Source: Ailurus styani
Lineage: Eukaryota > Chordata > Mammalia > Carnivora > Ailuridae
Direction of reading: 5' to 3'
DNA: 64,000 nt
Assembly: GCA_002007465.1 (NCBI GenBank)
Contig: LNAC01000001.1
Location: 4,515,206 to 4,579,205 of the forward strand
The notes under the pieces were generated by a model. The model saw nothing but the letters and a program-made list of their open reading frames with translations. It made no database searches and was not told the DNA's origin. Both the position numbers and the translations under genes were made by a program. This document shows positions 44,766-56,262 of the stretch, in pieces; the first letter of the stretch is position 1, and each line of letters begins with the position of its first letter.

Positions 44766-47700
44766 ACGAGTGGGGAGGTGTTAGAAGGGTTGATGTGTCT
44801 TTCAAGCTTCTTATGGTGCCCCCATTGGAAGCAGATTCCTGGAAATATTAGAGTTCTTCCCCAGCCCTTGTCTTTTGGGTCCCATGATGGTGGCGCCGCC
44901 CTGAGCATGGAGGCCATGCAGTCAACACTGCCAGATGTCCCGTGTGTCCTCCTTGGGCATATTTCCTTTCCCACACTTGGTAAAAAGGGACTTTGTAATG
45001 CAACAAGTTTGGGTAACACTACACATGATGCAACTCCAGTTAATTCAGCAGATCCTGAAATGATGGGACCTCCTCCACCACCATCTTGCTGAACAAGGGC
45101 AGTCTGGAACACCCCAGACATTGTTATAATAGTTAAAATCAAACAAAACCCAAGAAGCAAAGCAAATACCACTTCCATTGCTGACATTCTCCAACATGGG
45201 CAACCTTAGATCACCCGCACCCCATTCTACAGTCACTGTGACTGAGGAGTTCCTCCCTCCTATTCACACACTCCCTCTGCTCCCAGCCCCCACGGGTGAG
45301 TCCTGTCACGCTCCCATGATCCTGGCTAAAATGGGAGTACTACATCAGAGGGGGCTCCCAATGTGATGTTCTTCACTTCCTTTCCTGGAGCACTTCCTGA
45401 CCTTGAAAATCTAACTCTACCCTCTATAAAGGAGAGCCTGAAATGGGCCTGGCACATGGGACATGTTCATTATGTGCTCTATTAAATGTGAGCTTCCCTC
45501 AAAGGTCCCAGCCCTCCTTGGTAAAGGATGTCTTCAAACAAAGTAACAGGCACAGCCCCTGGTGCTACATTTGACCTCAACAAATCCATGTAAGTATTGA
45601 ACTGATCCCTCTGATTTTATAAAATTTAATCAGGTCTTGAGTTCTGTTTCACACTTGCCAGATGTAGCTGTTCTGGATTTTTCTCTTCTCTTCCTGTTGT
45701 TTTGTGTCCTAACATTTGAAGAAATCGTAGGTCACTAAAAGATGTTCTAAAGCCCAAATAAGTTCTTCAGAGCATGTCATGTACAAATACAGAGATAAAG
45801 CTGGACTCCTGTTCCTGGAAAATGAAGGACCACCCACCAAGGCATTCAGGTGTTTTGAGGCTACTGGAGAACATTGGCTGTGATGGTCAGAACCCTAATC
45901 CAGGTTTTCCCTACTTCTATGGAAGCGAGGACAACTGTCTCGTGAACTGGATGAAGTGCACTGTGTGATTCACCGTCCAGAAATCATGAGATTCAACAAT
46001 CCTCTCTGCAAACCATCAGTGCCCTATAAAATGATTTCCACTGTTGCTGGGGGGAACAGGCCTTTTTCAGAGCATTTTATCCTGGAATTGATTGAAGAAT
46101 GACAGGCATTATGAGATGCTATTAATTTTTATGAAAAGAAGAAAAATTACCCTTAGTAGAAATTGTGATCCTGTTTTAGATGAAGGGAACATGACTTGCT
46201 TATTTCACTCAATCAAAAGAGTAGTCAAAACCATTTATTAACCAGATGGTGGCAGTGTTTTCATTAAGAAAAGATAAAGTGTTATTATGCACACTTCTGA
46301 TCCATTTTATCAAATGTTTAAGAGGATGGTTTTTTAGGTCCTTCTCCCTAAAATGCTTAAAATTCCAACTAAACCATGGGAAGCAGAGTCTCGGATGGTT
46401 CCTGATAATTTTTGATAGTTTCTACTACTAGGAAATTACATAGCTTACATGAGGCAAAATTAAAAGGTTTGACACCTTTTCTATTGCTGCCCATTTGTTA
46501 AGGTTTATAGAAATGGACTACAGTACTGATTGGCTGGGGTTATATAGTTCCGCTGACTGGTTTACCAGTTGACTTGACTTATGTGGCTAAGATGCATTTT
46601 TGACAACTTAAACATTTCTCTTTTTCATGTTCTATCAAAGATGAGGAGAGAGTTGTGTTCTGCTATCTTCTCTAAAATTACCCAGTGAATCCTTTGCTCA
46701 TCCACTCCCTGCAGACAGCACCACTGAGTCTTCCGTCACAGACAAGCAGAGCACCCGAGTTTTATTTCTGTAACACAATCAGGTGACAAACAAGCCAGCA
46801 TCCTTGCCAACATTTAAGTTCCATTATGCCAAAAAGGATTGCCAATCAGGTTTGGGAATAACGTTGTCCTCCTACTGAAAGGCACCAAAAATATCCACAG
46901 CCTTGACCTCTCCATCTGGGAATATGATGTTACTCCTCCAAGGGACTAAATCCTCCCACCCATATGTGCTGCCGGCACCATCTGCACCGTCTCCATCTGG
47001 GAATCAGATCCTAAACCCACACAGATGTACTCAAAGCCAGTGCCTATACCCAGCAGACTCCTTGACCCCTGGGTCCGGTAGGAAATATTGAGCAGCCCAG
47101 AGCAATTTGTCAGTCTCTATTGTGCCTCCTAATCTAGGATCTGTGCTCCTGTGCTTTCTTACTCTCCCTGGGATCAGAATTGAGTTATTTTGGTATATTG
47201 TTCTAATTGGCGTTGCATTTAGGATGATCTTTGCTAATTGCTATTATAAAGCTCCCCTGCCCTCCCCTGCTGCCATAAGATGCAAAGGCCTCCGTATGGA
47301 TGGAAGATTGGGGTCACCTGCCCAGGGTTGCAGAGCAGATTATAAGAAAGCGAACTTGGCAGCCTTGGATTTACAGTTTTCTGTCCGTGAAAAAGATTGT
47401 GTGTGAGCAAAATACACTTTGCTGATTTAAATAAAAAGGAGTGCGAAGCCTACTTCAATAATAAGGATGCCATGACCAAGAGCAAATGGGCCTTAAACAA
47501 CTTTCTATGGGGTCGTTACTCCAATCTTCACACTGTTCAATCTAGCATAAGCTTGCAAAGATGACTAAATAAGTCTAACATTTATAACAAAGGCTGTCAC
47601 AAAGAGCTCTGTGGTAAGACCATCTGAGAATCTGAGAACCCAGTATCTTGCAGGACTCACAAAATGGTCACCAGGAAGGAGAAAGTTTCCAAATGCCCTT
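44766..47700. other. No gene recognised
   Basis: About 2.9 kb of apparently single-copy sequence. A 201-codon minus-strand frame (44582-45187) is the longest non-repeat frame in the window. It starts with a hydrophobic stretch (VVFALLLGFCLILTIITM) but then has random-looking composition, overlaps the MIR and has no splice context. A 64-codon frame at 45774-45968 is also unrecognised. Confidence 0.45.
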
Positions 47701-47714
47701 GAAAGCAACCTTGG

Positions 47715-48102
47715 TTTTTCCCCCATTGAGAATGATATTCACTGTGGGCTTTTTGTAGATGACTTTTATGATATTGAGGTATGTTCCTTCTATCCCTACA
47801 CTGTGGAGAGTTTTAATCAAGAAAGTATGCTGTACTTTGTCAAATGCTTTTTCTGCACCAATTGAGAGGATCATATGGTTCTTGTCCTTTCTTTTATTAA
47901 TGTGATGTATCATGTTGATTGACTTACAAATGGTAAGCCACTCTTGTAGCCCAGGAATAAACCCCACTTGGTTGTGGGTGAATAACCCTTTTAATGTACT
48001 GTTGGATCCTATTGGCTAGTATCTTGGTGAGAATTTTGGCATCCATGCTCATCAGAGATATCAGTCTGTAATTCTCCCTTTTGATGGGGTCTTTGAGCTT
48101 TT
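47715..48102 (-). mobile_element. Young L1, inverted 5' part (twin priming)
   Basis: Antisense ORF2 RT domain. Read on the minus strand it encodes [20 protein letters not shown], then [39 protein letters not shown] and [14 protein letters not shown]. These belong to the reverse-transcriptase fingers/palm before the active-site box. It ends at 47715 at 'ctcaatgggggaaaaa'. The sense half beginning at about 48103 starts within about 15 bases of that point in L1 coordinates. Frameshifts are present, so the element is inactive. Confidence 0.92.
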
Positions 48103-50271
48103 CCTCTAAGGACAGGAACACGACAGGGATGCCCACTCTCACCACTGTTGTTCAACATAGTACTAGAAGTCTTAGCTTCAGCGGACAACAAAAAGAAATA
48201 AAAGGCATTCAAACTGGCAAAGAATAAGTCAAACTCTCACTCTTCACAGATGACATGATACTTTATGTGGAAAACCCAAAAGACTCCACCTCCAAATTGA
48301 TAGAACTCATATAGCAATTCACAACGTGGCAGGATATAAAATCAATGCACAGAAATCAATCGCATCTCTATACACTAACAATGAAACAGAAGAAAGAGAA
48401 ATTAAGGAATTGATCCCATCTAAAATTGCACCCAAAACTGTAAGGTACCTAGAAAAAAACTTGACCAAAGAGGAAAAGGATCTGTACTCTAAATACTACT
48501 GAACACTTACAAAAGAAATTGAGGAAAACACAAAGAAATGGAAAAGCATTCCATGCTCATGGATTGGAAGAATAAATATTATTAAAATGCATATGCTACC
48601 TAGAGTGATATATACATTCAAAGCAATCTCTATCAAAATATCATTGACATTTCTCACAGAACTGGAACAAATAATCCTAAAATTTGTATGGAACCAGAAA
48701 AGACCCGAGACAGCCAGAGGAATGTTGAAAAAGAAAACCAAAGCTGATAGCATCACAATGCCAGACTTCAAGCTTTATTACAAAGCTGTAATCATCAAGA
48801 CAGTATGGTACTGGCACAACAAAAGACACATAGATCAATGGAACAGAATAGAGACCCCAGAAATGGACCCTCAACTCTATGGTCAACTAATCTTTGACAA
48901 AGCAGGAAAGACTATACAATAGGAAAATGACAGTCTCTTCAATAAATGGTCCTGGGAAAATTGGACAGCCACATGTAGAAGAATGAAACTGAACCATTTT
49001 CTTATACCATACACAAAGACAAACTAAAAATGGATGAAAGACCTACATGTGAGACAGGAATCCATCAAAATCATAGAGGAAAACAGAGGCAGCAACCTCT
49101 TTGACATCGTCTCAGCAACTTCTTGCTAGACACGTCTCCAAAGGCAGGGGAAACAAAAGCAAAAATGAACTATTGGGACTTTGTCAAGATAAAAAGCTTC
49201 TGCATGGCAAAGGAAACAGTCAACAAAACTAAAAGGCAACATAGGAAATGGAAGAATATATTTGCAAATGACATATCAGATAAAGGAGTGGTATCCAAGA
49301 TCTATAAAGAACTTCTCAAACTCAACCCCCCCAAAAAAAAATCTAGTGAAGAAATGGGCAGAAGACATGAACAGACATTTCTCTGAAGAAGACATACAAA
49401 TGACCAACAGACACATGGAAAAATGCTCCACATCACTTGGCATCAGGGAAATACAAATCAAAACCACAATGAGATACCACCTCACACCTGTCAGAATGGC
49501 TAAAATTAACAAGACAAGAAACAACAAATGTTGGCGAGGATGTGGAGAAAGGGGAACCCTCTTACACTGTTGGTGAGAATGCATGCTGGTGCAGCCACTC
49601 TGGGAAATGATATGGAGTTTCCTTAAGAAGTTAAACATAGAGCTACCCTATGACCCAGCAATTGCACTATTTAATATTTGCCCCAAAGATATGAATGTAG
49701 TGATCCAAAGGGGCACCTGCACCCCAGTGTTCATAGCAGTAAAGTCCACAATAGCCAAACTGTGGGAAGAACTTAGATATCCATCTACAGGTGAATGGAT
49801 AAAGATGTGATATATATATAATAATATTATTATAATAGACTATTACTCAGCCATCAGAAAAGATGAATATTTACCATTTACATTGACACGAATGGAACTG
49901 GAGGGTATGATGCTGAGTGAAATAAGTCAATCAGAGAAAGACAATAATCATATGGTTTCACTCATATGTGGGATATAAGAAACAGCACAGAGAATCATAG
50001 GGGAAGGGAGGGAAAACTGTACAGGAGGTCATCAGAGAGGGAGAAAAACCATGAGAGACTCTTAATTATAGGAAACTAGCTGAGGGTTGCCAGAGGGGAG
50101 GTGGGTGGGGGCGGGACAAGTGGGTGATGGGCATTAAGGAGGGCATGTGATGTGATGAGCACTGGGTGTTAAATTATTGCAACTGATTAATTATTTAACC
50201 CTACATCTGAAACTAATGTTGTACTATATGTTGGTTAATTGAATTCAAATAACAAAAAAAGAAGAAAAAAA
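48103..50271 (+). mobile_element. Young L1, sense part: rest of ORF2 and 3' UTR
   Basis: Resumes at 'aggaacacgacagggatgcc' and passes 'actcttcacagatgacatga', the RT active-site region (F-x-DD type). It then holds the thumb and C-terminal part: a 111-codon piece at 48587-48922 with [20 protein letters not shown] and [12 protein letters not shown], and pieces at 49123-49386, 49262-49576 and 49583-49810 in different frames. These include [19 protein letters not shown] (the cysteine-rich motif) and [19 protein letters not shown]. The G-rich 3' UTR (gtgggtgggggcgggacaag) and A-rich tail end near 50271. Imperfect target-site duplications gaaagcaaccttgg (47701-47714) and gaaagtgaccttgg (50272-50285) enclose both halves. 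Several frameshifts and stops make it inactive. Confidence 0.95.
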
Positions 50272-50285
50272 GAAAGTGACCTTGG

Positions 50286-50670
50286 CCAATGACCTAAGAT
50301 GCTCATGTCCTTATGGGTGCTGGTGCCTGAAGGACACTTAGCATCTTACCTGGAAATGGTGGAGATTGAGTCTTAGCTTCTAACCATTGACTGGGAGGTC
50401 AGGAAGCCTGAAGAGCTGAGTAGCTGTTTTCAAATGCTTTAAGGGTTATCAGATCTAAAAAAAAAAAAAAAGGAGCTGACTTCAAAAGATGGTTGATTCT
50501 AGCTCAGTGCAAGGAAGAGCTCTCTAATAATTCACACTGCTCCCTAGAAATTACACTGATGAGAACACTCCTACATGTGGCATTCAAATGATTCAGAGTC
50601 CTGGATTCAGCTCTGCTTACCAGTTGGATGACCAGTTGAAGTTTTTTAACTCCTCTGACCCTTTATTTTA
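50286..50670. other. No feature recognised
   Basis: Single-copy sequence with an A14 homopolymer at about 50458-50471. Confidence 0.45.
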
Positions 50671-50689
50671 CCTGCTCATCCCACTTCTT

Positions 50690-50855
50690 TTTTCTTTAAG
50701 ATTTTATTTATTTATTTGACAAAGAGAGAGAAAGAGACCATAAGCTGAGGGAGTAGGAGAGGGAAAATCACCTGAGGCAGGGCTCGATTCCAGGACCTTG
50801 AGATCATGACCTGAGCCAAAGGGAGCCACTTAACCAACTGAGCCACCCAGTCACC
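50690..50855 (-). mobile_element. Can-SINE, antisense, internally shortened
   Basis: From taagattttatttatttatt to gagccacccagtcaccc. Long target-site duplications, cctgctcatcccacttctt (50671-50689) and cctgctcatcctacttctt (50856-50874), differ at one base. The segment matching gcaggctccctgctgagca in sibling copies is missing. Confidence 0.94.
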
Positions 50856-51059
50856 CCTGCTCATCCTACTTCTTAGAGTTGTTTTTCTAGCCAAATAAAA
50901 GAATGCGTGTGATGGGTCCCAAGTGGAACGTAGATAATACCGCTTGAAGGGATCATCTTTTGAAAGATGAAGTAGAGCCAGTGGCTACCGAGATTGAAGA
51001 CGAGGCAATACCTAGCATCGTAAAAGTTGCATCCATTGAATACCTAATACACCAGATTT

Positions 51060-51230
51060 GCACTTCTTGTTTACAGGACCTCAGATAACCCTCTTCGGAA
51101 CCTTTGAAAGAATGTTGTGATCCTTATCTCATAGGTCAGGAAATTGGGGCTTGGAGATGGGATGTAAATAGCCCAAATGAATGACGGTGCTGAAATTTGA
51201 ACCCAAGTCCAGCGGGCCTTTTAGCTGCCC
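51060..51230 (-). mobile_element. MIR element, antisense
   Basis: 'aggtcaggaaattggggctt' followed by 'gatgggatgtaaatagccca' and 'gaaatttgaacccaagtcca' is the antisense MIR core (compare 'gatgaggaaactgaggctca'). Confidence 0.7.
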
Positions 51231-51954
51231 TCCCACTTAGCTGCCCCCAGGCTCTAAACTGCTCCTTTTAGTCAAGCAAAAGGGTTGCTATCCAGTGATT
51301 CTGACAACATCCCTTGCCATGCAAAATGGGAAGTTGGTACAAAGTGTGCCTTGTTACAAGTCTCCTCCCACTGAGGTCAAATAACATCCGGGAGATCAGA
51401 ATCAGTTTCAAGGTTGTTCGCCTCTTGTTATTCCACAGAAGTTCCCTGATCCTCTGTCCCACACAGCGGCCAAACCTGCAAGTGCATAAAGTGGGAGAAG
51501 ATCAAAGGGTTATCCTCACAAATCTGTTCTAAATAGCTGTAAAATTCTCCTTCAATCCAAATTGTAAATTCAACAAACATAGCTGTGATCTCCCAGGTGT
51601 ACCATGAATGTGTGAACAGCTGGGCAAAGGCAACATTGGTGTTAATTGACTCACCTCAGACATGTCCATCTTAGCCCAGCCTAAATTGGGAGAATTTTCC
51701 TGTGATATTCATTTGGTGTGTTAATGAATGATTACAGTCAGTTCAAGAGTGAGCTAAAACCTACAATTAGTGTTGTGAAGAAAGGAGGGGAAATGTGCCA
51801 ACACACATGGCAGACCAGTTTTTGCGTTCTGAAAATTCTTCCCCTTGAGGTCCAGAGCCCTGTACACCAAATTCATATATTAACTGAAGTGTTGTCTGTA
51901 CAGAGAAAAGGGTCTACAAGCCTCTTTTCCTTTCATTCCTTGCCTTTTTTTTCA
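51231..51954. other. No feature recognised
   Basis: Single-copy sequence. Short frames only. Confidence 0.45.
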
Positions 51955-52103
51955 TTCTTTCCTTCCTCCCTCTCTTCCCTTTCCTTCCTTCCTTCCTTCC
52001 TTCCTTCCTTCCTTCCTTCCTTCCTTCCTTCCTTCCTTCCTTTCTTCTCTCCTTCCTCCTCTCCTTCCTCCCTCTCTCTCTCTCCCTTTCTTTTTTTCTT
52101 TCC
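51955..52103. repeat. Pure polypyrimidine tract with (TTCC)n core
   Basis: 149 consecutive pyrimidines on the plus strand. The central part (about 51980-52043) is a regular TTCC tetranucleotide repeat of some 16 units, with less regular TC-rich flanks. Serine/proline/phenylalanine-rich frames here are artefacts. Confidence 0.97.
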
Positions 52104-52780
52104 ATTAGTGTTTAGTTTTGCCAGACTCAAACTTGTGTATACATAAAAGAGTCAATTATTCATACACATTTCCTTACAAAAACAGTAATGTCACTGCCAT
52201 TTCCCCCTTTCCAGAGGCAACCCCATTCAACACCTTCAGTTGATTAGTTTAATGTGCACCTCCATATCTCCAAATATAAGCTTGTACTCTTCATTTCTCA
52301 GTTTTAGGCATTATAAAGTTAAATCACAATTTTGGTGAGAGCGATCTTTGTTGTTTCATCTTGCGACTTTGTAGCACTGTTCACAGGTAAGTCATATAGA
52401 AAGCCAAGTTTGTATTTGCTTTCTTGCACAATTTTTGCTTTCCTTGAGTTCATATTTCATCTCTCTAATTTGCCTAATTTTCTACATGTTTCACTAATCC
52501 CACCAAGAAAGCTTTATTAGTGGTATAATCTCTCAAGACATTCAGACACATCAGGATAGTGATCAGTTTAAACTTGCTGATGAACCCTCTCCCAGAGCCT
52601 TCTGACTTGCTCCAATATGGAGGAGCTTCCCTTTATGCCTTCACGGAGCTGTCCCCTGGCTCTCCCTTCCCTGTCCCTGTCCCTGTCAAGGCTCCCTTCA
52701 TTTATCTTCTCTCTGCATTGCCTGGTCTTTTACCCTGTGTTCCACTTCTTGGTCTATACTCTCTTCCAGTGAGAAGCACA
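52104..52780. other. No gene recognised; perhaps old LINE at 52140-52330
   Basis: The segment 'ccagaggcaaccccattcaa' with following text faintly resembles an old L1 3'-UTR in antisense. Remaining sequence unrecognised. Confidence 0.35.
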
Positions 52781-53640
52781 TCTACTCTAGTGTCCTGTGA
52801 CAGAACACATAAGAACACATTTCTGAGACTTACTTCTCTCAAAATATTTTTATTTTCCTCTAATAATTTTTTGCTGTAGTAGTTAGGTATAAAATTCTCT
52901 GTAAGAAACCATTTTCTTTAGAATTATAAAAACCGTACATCTTTGGCTCTTAGTGATTGGTTACTGTCATTGAGCAGCCTGAAGCCTTTCTGATTCTGGA
53001 TCCTTCACATGTGACCTTTCTTTCTTTCTTTCTCTCATTCATTGGATCGTAGGATCTTTTTTGCCCTGAATGTTCCAAAATGTCATAATGTGTGCTTTGC
53101 CGAGGTCTAGTTACAACTCTCATACTGCATGTAGTTTTTCAAACTAGAAACTTGGGTCCTTCCGTTATGGGAAATTTTCTTGAATTATTTCATTGATCAT
53201 TTCTTTCTCTTTGTTCTTTCTCTTGGGGACTATTGTTATTTAAAAATTGACCCTACTGGAGTGCTCCTCTAATTCTTTTCTCTTATGTTACATTTCCTCA
53301 TCATTTGGTTCTGCTTTCTCAAATTCTTTCTCAACTTCTCTCCAAACCTTTCCATTGACTTGTGATCTCTCCTGCTGTGGTTTTTGTTCCTGATAATTTT
53401 TTGTACTACTGTTGTTCCTTGAATGTTCCTTTCTGTACCATCCACTTCTTGTTTTGTGGTTTCATTATACTCCCTTATCTATGTAATAACATCACTGACA
53501 GTTTGGTTGTTGGTTTGGTTTGCTTTGGTTTTTGATATTGTTGTTTTCTCTTCCTGTATAGTTCTACTTCCTTTCTCCAATCTAGAAACCCTCTTTTTCA
53601 TCCCTGTCAAAGAATAAATTTCCAGTCTTGGACCATGCAG
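52781..53640 (-). mobile_element. Ancient LINE-like repeat, antisense
   Basis: 'ctgattctggatccttcaca', 'tcgtaggatcttttttgccc', 'gggaaattttcttgaattat', 'ttcattgatcatttctttct' and 'gttccttgaatgttcctttc' follow, in order, a long old mammalian repeat that I associate with L1M-type sequence. The exact family is uncertain. Confidence 0.5.
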
Positions 53641-54284
53641 GATGCAGGTGAGATGTGGCCACCTAAAATGGGAGAGGAAATCTTGATCTGGAGGTCTGAT
53701 TGTTTCTTAAATAGACTTCTAAAAATCCTCTTATTTTAGTCACCTCACTTTAACCTACTTGCAGAGATATCCAGTGCTATCAATTATTAAGCCTTTTGAG
53801 GGTTATGTTGTATAAGTCAGCTTAATTCTAAATTTTTCCCACTGCCATATTAAAATTAAGTTTTCCAGGATCTACTAGGTTATTTTTCCTTTTCTGTATT
53901 CTTTCTAACTTTCCCAATTTGGTTGTTATTGTTTTCTGTCTCATTCTCCTTAGCTTTGTGGGTTTATGCCCATTTTAAAAACCTCTTTGTTGTGATTTCA
54001 GTGCACTTGCTAGAGGATATAAACACAGACATAAATGTTTGACCTTCCATGTTGAACTGGAAGGCCAACCAACATTCTCTGCAAAAGGTTTTAAAAATCA
54101 ATGTCACCAGAAATCACTTCCTTATGTCTACCTCAAATATCACATACTAATGTCTAACTCATTTTCTCTTGTCCAATTTTCCATGAAGATAAAAGACAGC
54201 TAATCAATGTCTTCCTTGCTTACATTGTCAAGTACCTATTATACCACTAGCTAACATAAATGAAAGTGACTCTTCCTTTCCATT
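53641..54284. other. No feature recognised
   Basis: AT-rich sequence; may be further decayed repeat. Confidence 0.4.
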
Positions 54285-54296
54285 AAGAATCATCTT

Positions 54297-54445
54297 GGGG
54301 CACCTGGGTGGCTCAGTGGGTTAAACCTCTGCCTTCGGCTCAGGTCATGATCCCAGGGTCCCAGGATCCAGCCCCACATTGGGCTCTTTGCTCAGTGGAG
54401 AGCCTGCTTCCCCCTCTCTCTCTGCCTGCCTCTGCCTACTTGTGA

Positions 54446-54483
<38 letters not shown>

Positions 54484-54511
54484 AAATAAATAAATAAAAT
54501 TTTTTTAAAAA
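54297..54511 (+). mobile_element. Young Can-SINE with long (TC)n
   Basis: Starts ggggcacctgggtggctcag. It contains an expanded TC run of about 34 bp (54449-54482) and an aaataaataaataaaat tail. Flanked by aagaatcatctt (54285-54296) and aagaataatctt (54512-54523). Confidence 0.95.
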
Positions 54512-54530
54512 AAGAATAATCTTAGTTTCT

Positions 54531-54703
54531 GGGGCACCTGGGTGACTCAGTTGGTTGGGCATCTGACTCTTGATTTCAGTTCAGGTGATGATCTTAGGGT
54601 TGTGAGATGGAGTCCTGTGTCAGGCTCCACGATGGGCATGGAGCCTGCTTAGGATTCTCTCTTTCCCTCTCCCTCTGCTCCTCCCTGGAACCCCCCCCCA
54701 CAA
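54531..54703 (+). mobile_element. Older Can-SINE in tandem with the previous one
   Basis: Starts tggggcacctgggtgactca and has the older body type (ttggttgggcatctgactct). It ends in a C9 run and a short A-rich tail, followed by a third copy of the target site, aagaatcatctt, at 54705-54716. Confidence 0.93.
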
Positions 54704-54834
54704 AAAGAATCATCTTAATCTAAAATTAGCACTTAAGTGCACTTTATGATTCATTGTGATTCCTTAGGTCTTTTTTTTTTAGCTCTATTTATTCTAGCTA
54801 TTCATTTCTTAAAGCAAGGTATAGGTAAGTAAAT

Positions 54835-54970
54835 AATTTATTCATTCAGTTGATAAATGGAATGGTTGTGATTTTCCAGTCACTGTGTTAAGTACAAGGA
54901 TTGCAACAGGAAATAAGAAAAATATACCTTGTCCCCAAGGATGTCATATTCCATTGCATAAATTCTGGTG
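54835..54970 (+). mobile_element. L2/MIR3-type fragment
   Basis: 'cactgtgttaagtacaagga' then 'ccttgtccccaaggatgtca' match the 'cactgtgctaagcactgggg' and 'ctgcccccaaggagctca' segments of L2/MIR3. Confidence 0.6.
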
Positions 54971-55771
54971 GTCATTTTCTAAGCTGATAATTGAAATTTG
55001 ACATCCTAGTGTTCTCCTAACTGGCTATTTCTCAAATGTGTTCATGGTAACTTTGAATTCTCTTCTGAGGTTTTCTTCTTTAGTGTTACAATCCCAGTAG
55101 CATCTCAAAAAAAGCACAAAAAAACTAAATAATCGTTTTGGGTGACATTTTGCCCAGGAGATGGGATTAGATTTCAGTTCCCTTCAACTCACAATGGGAA
55201 CATCTCTGGTCTTCCTGGCAAGTTGGTTATCTGTTATATGGGACATGGAAATGCCACTTCACAAATCTCATCTTTTTTCCCAGATCCTAATGGGGACATC
55301 ATGGAAAAGTAACAACTCCATTTCCTTGTATTCTCTTATGATATGTCATTTTTTAATTTGAACATTTTACATTTCGATATATTTAGATTTGCCTGCCATT
55401 AAACATTATGCTAAAATATTTATGTATTTATAAGAACCATGTTTGGGACATGGTTATTAATAAGGACATAAAGTAGAATTTGAGAATATGCTATATGAAA
55501 CAAATCAATTGCAACTGCTATATTTTTTTTTCAGGCTGGAAAACTGGCATAAAACTTGCACCTCATCACAAATAAGAGAACCATATCAAAAGTTAGAAAT
55601 AAGTGTGCACCTATGTGGGCTTTGTGGGCATATTTAGTTTTTAAAAAAGTGCCTGGGCATTTCCTAATCACCCCACCAAAGTGGCTACCCATGCCAAATG
55701 GGCATGGCCCAGGAATCCAGAAAAAGTCATATTCTCTGAGGCAAGCAACACCGAGTATTTCCTCTTCTGTC
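54971..55771. other. No feature recognised
   Basis: AT-rich single-copy sequence. Confidence 0.45.
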
Positions 55772-55807
55772 GGAAACAGTTCTCCAGAGAAACAGAACCA
55801 ATAGGAG

Positions 55808-55850
<43 letters not shown>

Positions 55851-56262
55851 AAATAGGAATATATATTATAGGAATTGGCTCACACAGTTAAGAAAGCTGA
55901 AAAGTCCCACAAAATGCCATCTGCAAACTGGGGACCCAGGAAAGCCAGTGGTATAATTCAGTCTGATTCAAAAAGCCTGAGAACCAGGAGCTCTGACGTC
56001 TGAAGCCAGGAAGCATGGACATCCTAGTTCAAGAAGAGAGAGAGAATTCACCTTTCCATTACTTTTTTTTTCTATTTGGACCCTGAACAGATGGATGATG
56101 CCTGCACATATTGATGAGGGCAGATCGCTTTATCAGGTCTACTGATTCATATGTTAACTTCTTCCAGAAATACCCTCACAGACAACACCCAGAAATAATG
56201 TTTTACCTGCTATCTGTGCATCGCTGAGCTTGTCAAGATAACATAAAATTAACTATCACACA
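55772..56262 (+). mobile_element. Full-length old interspersed repeat with TA/CA core
   Basis: Begins at 'cagttctccagagaaacaga' and 'accaataggagatatatata', includes 'ggaattggctcacacagtta', and ends 'aagataacataaaattaact' plus atcaca. This start and end match a widespread mammalian repeat that carries a TA-rich stretch near one end. I cannot name the family with certainty. Confidence 0.6.
55808..55851. repeat. Compound (TA)n(CA)n(TA)n microsatellite
   Basis: TA, CA and TA runs in succession, nearly symmetric. Lies inside the old repeat at 55772. Confidence 0.95.

Noticed and set aside
44582..45187. 201-codon minus-strand frame with an N-terminal hydrophobic stretch
   Set aside because: The rest has random-looking composition, it overlaps a MIR-like element, and there is no splice or promoter context.
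51718..52146. 142-codon frame with a long S/F/L/P tail
   Set aside because: The tail is the translated polypyrimidine repeat.
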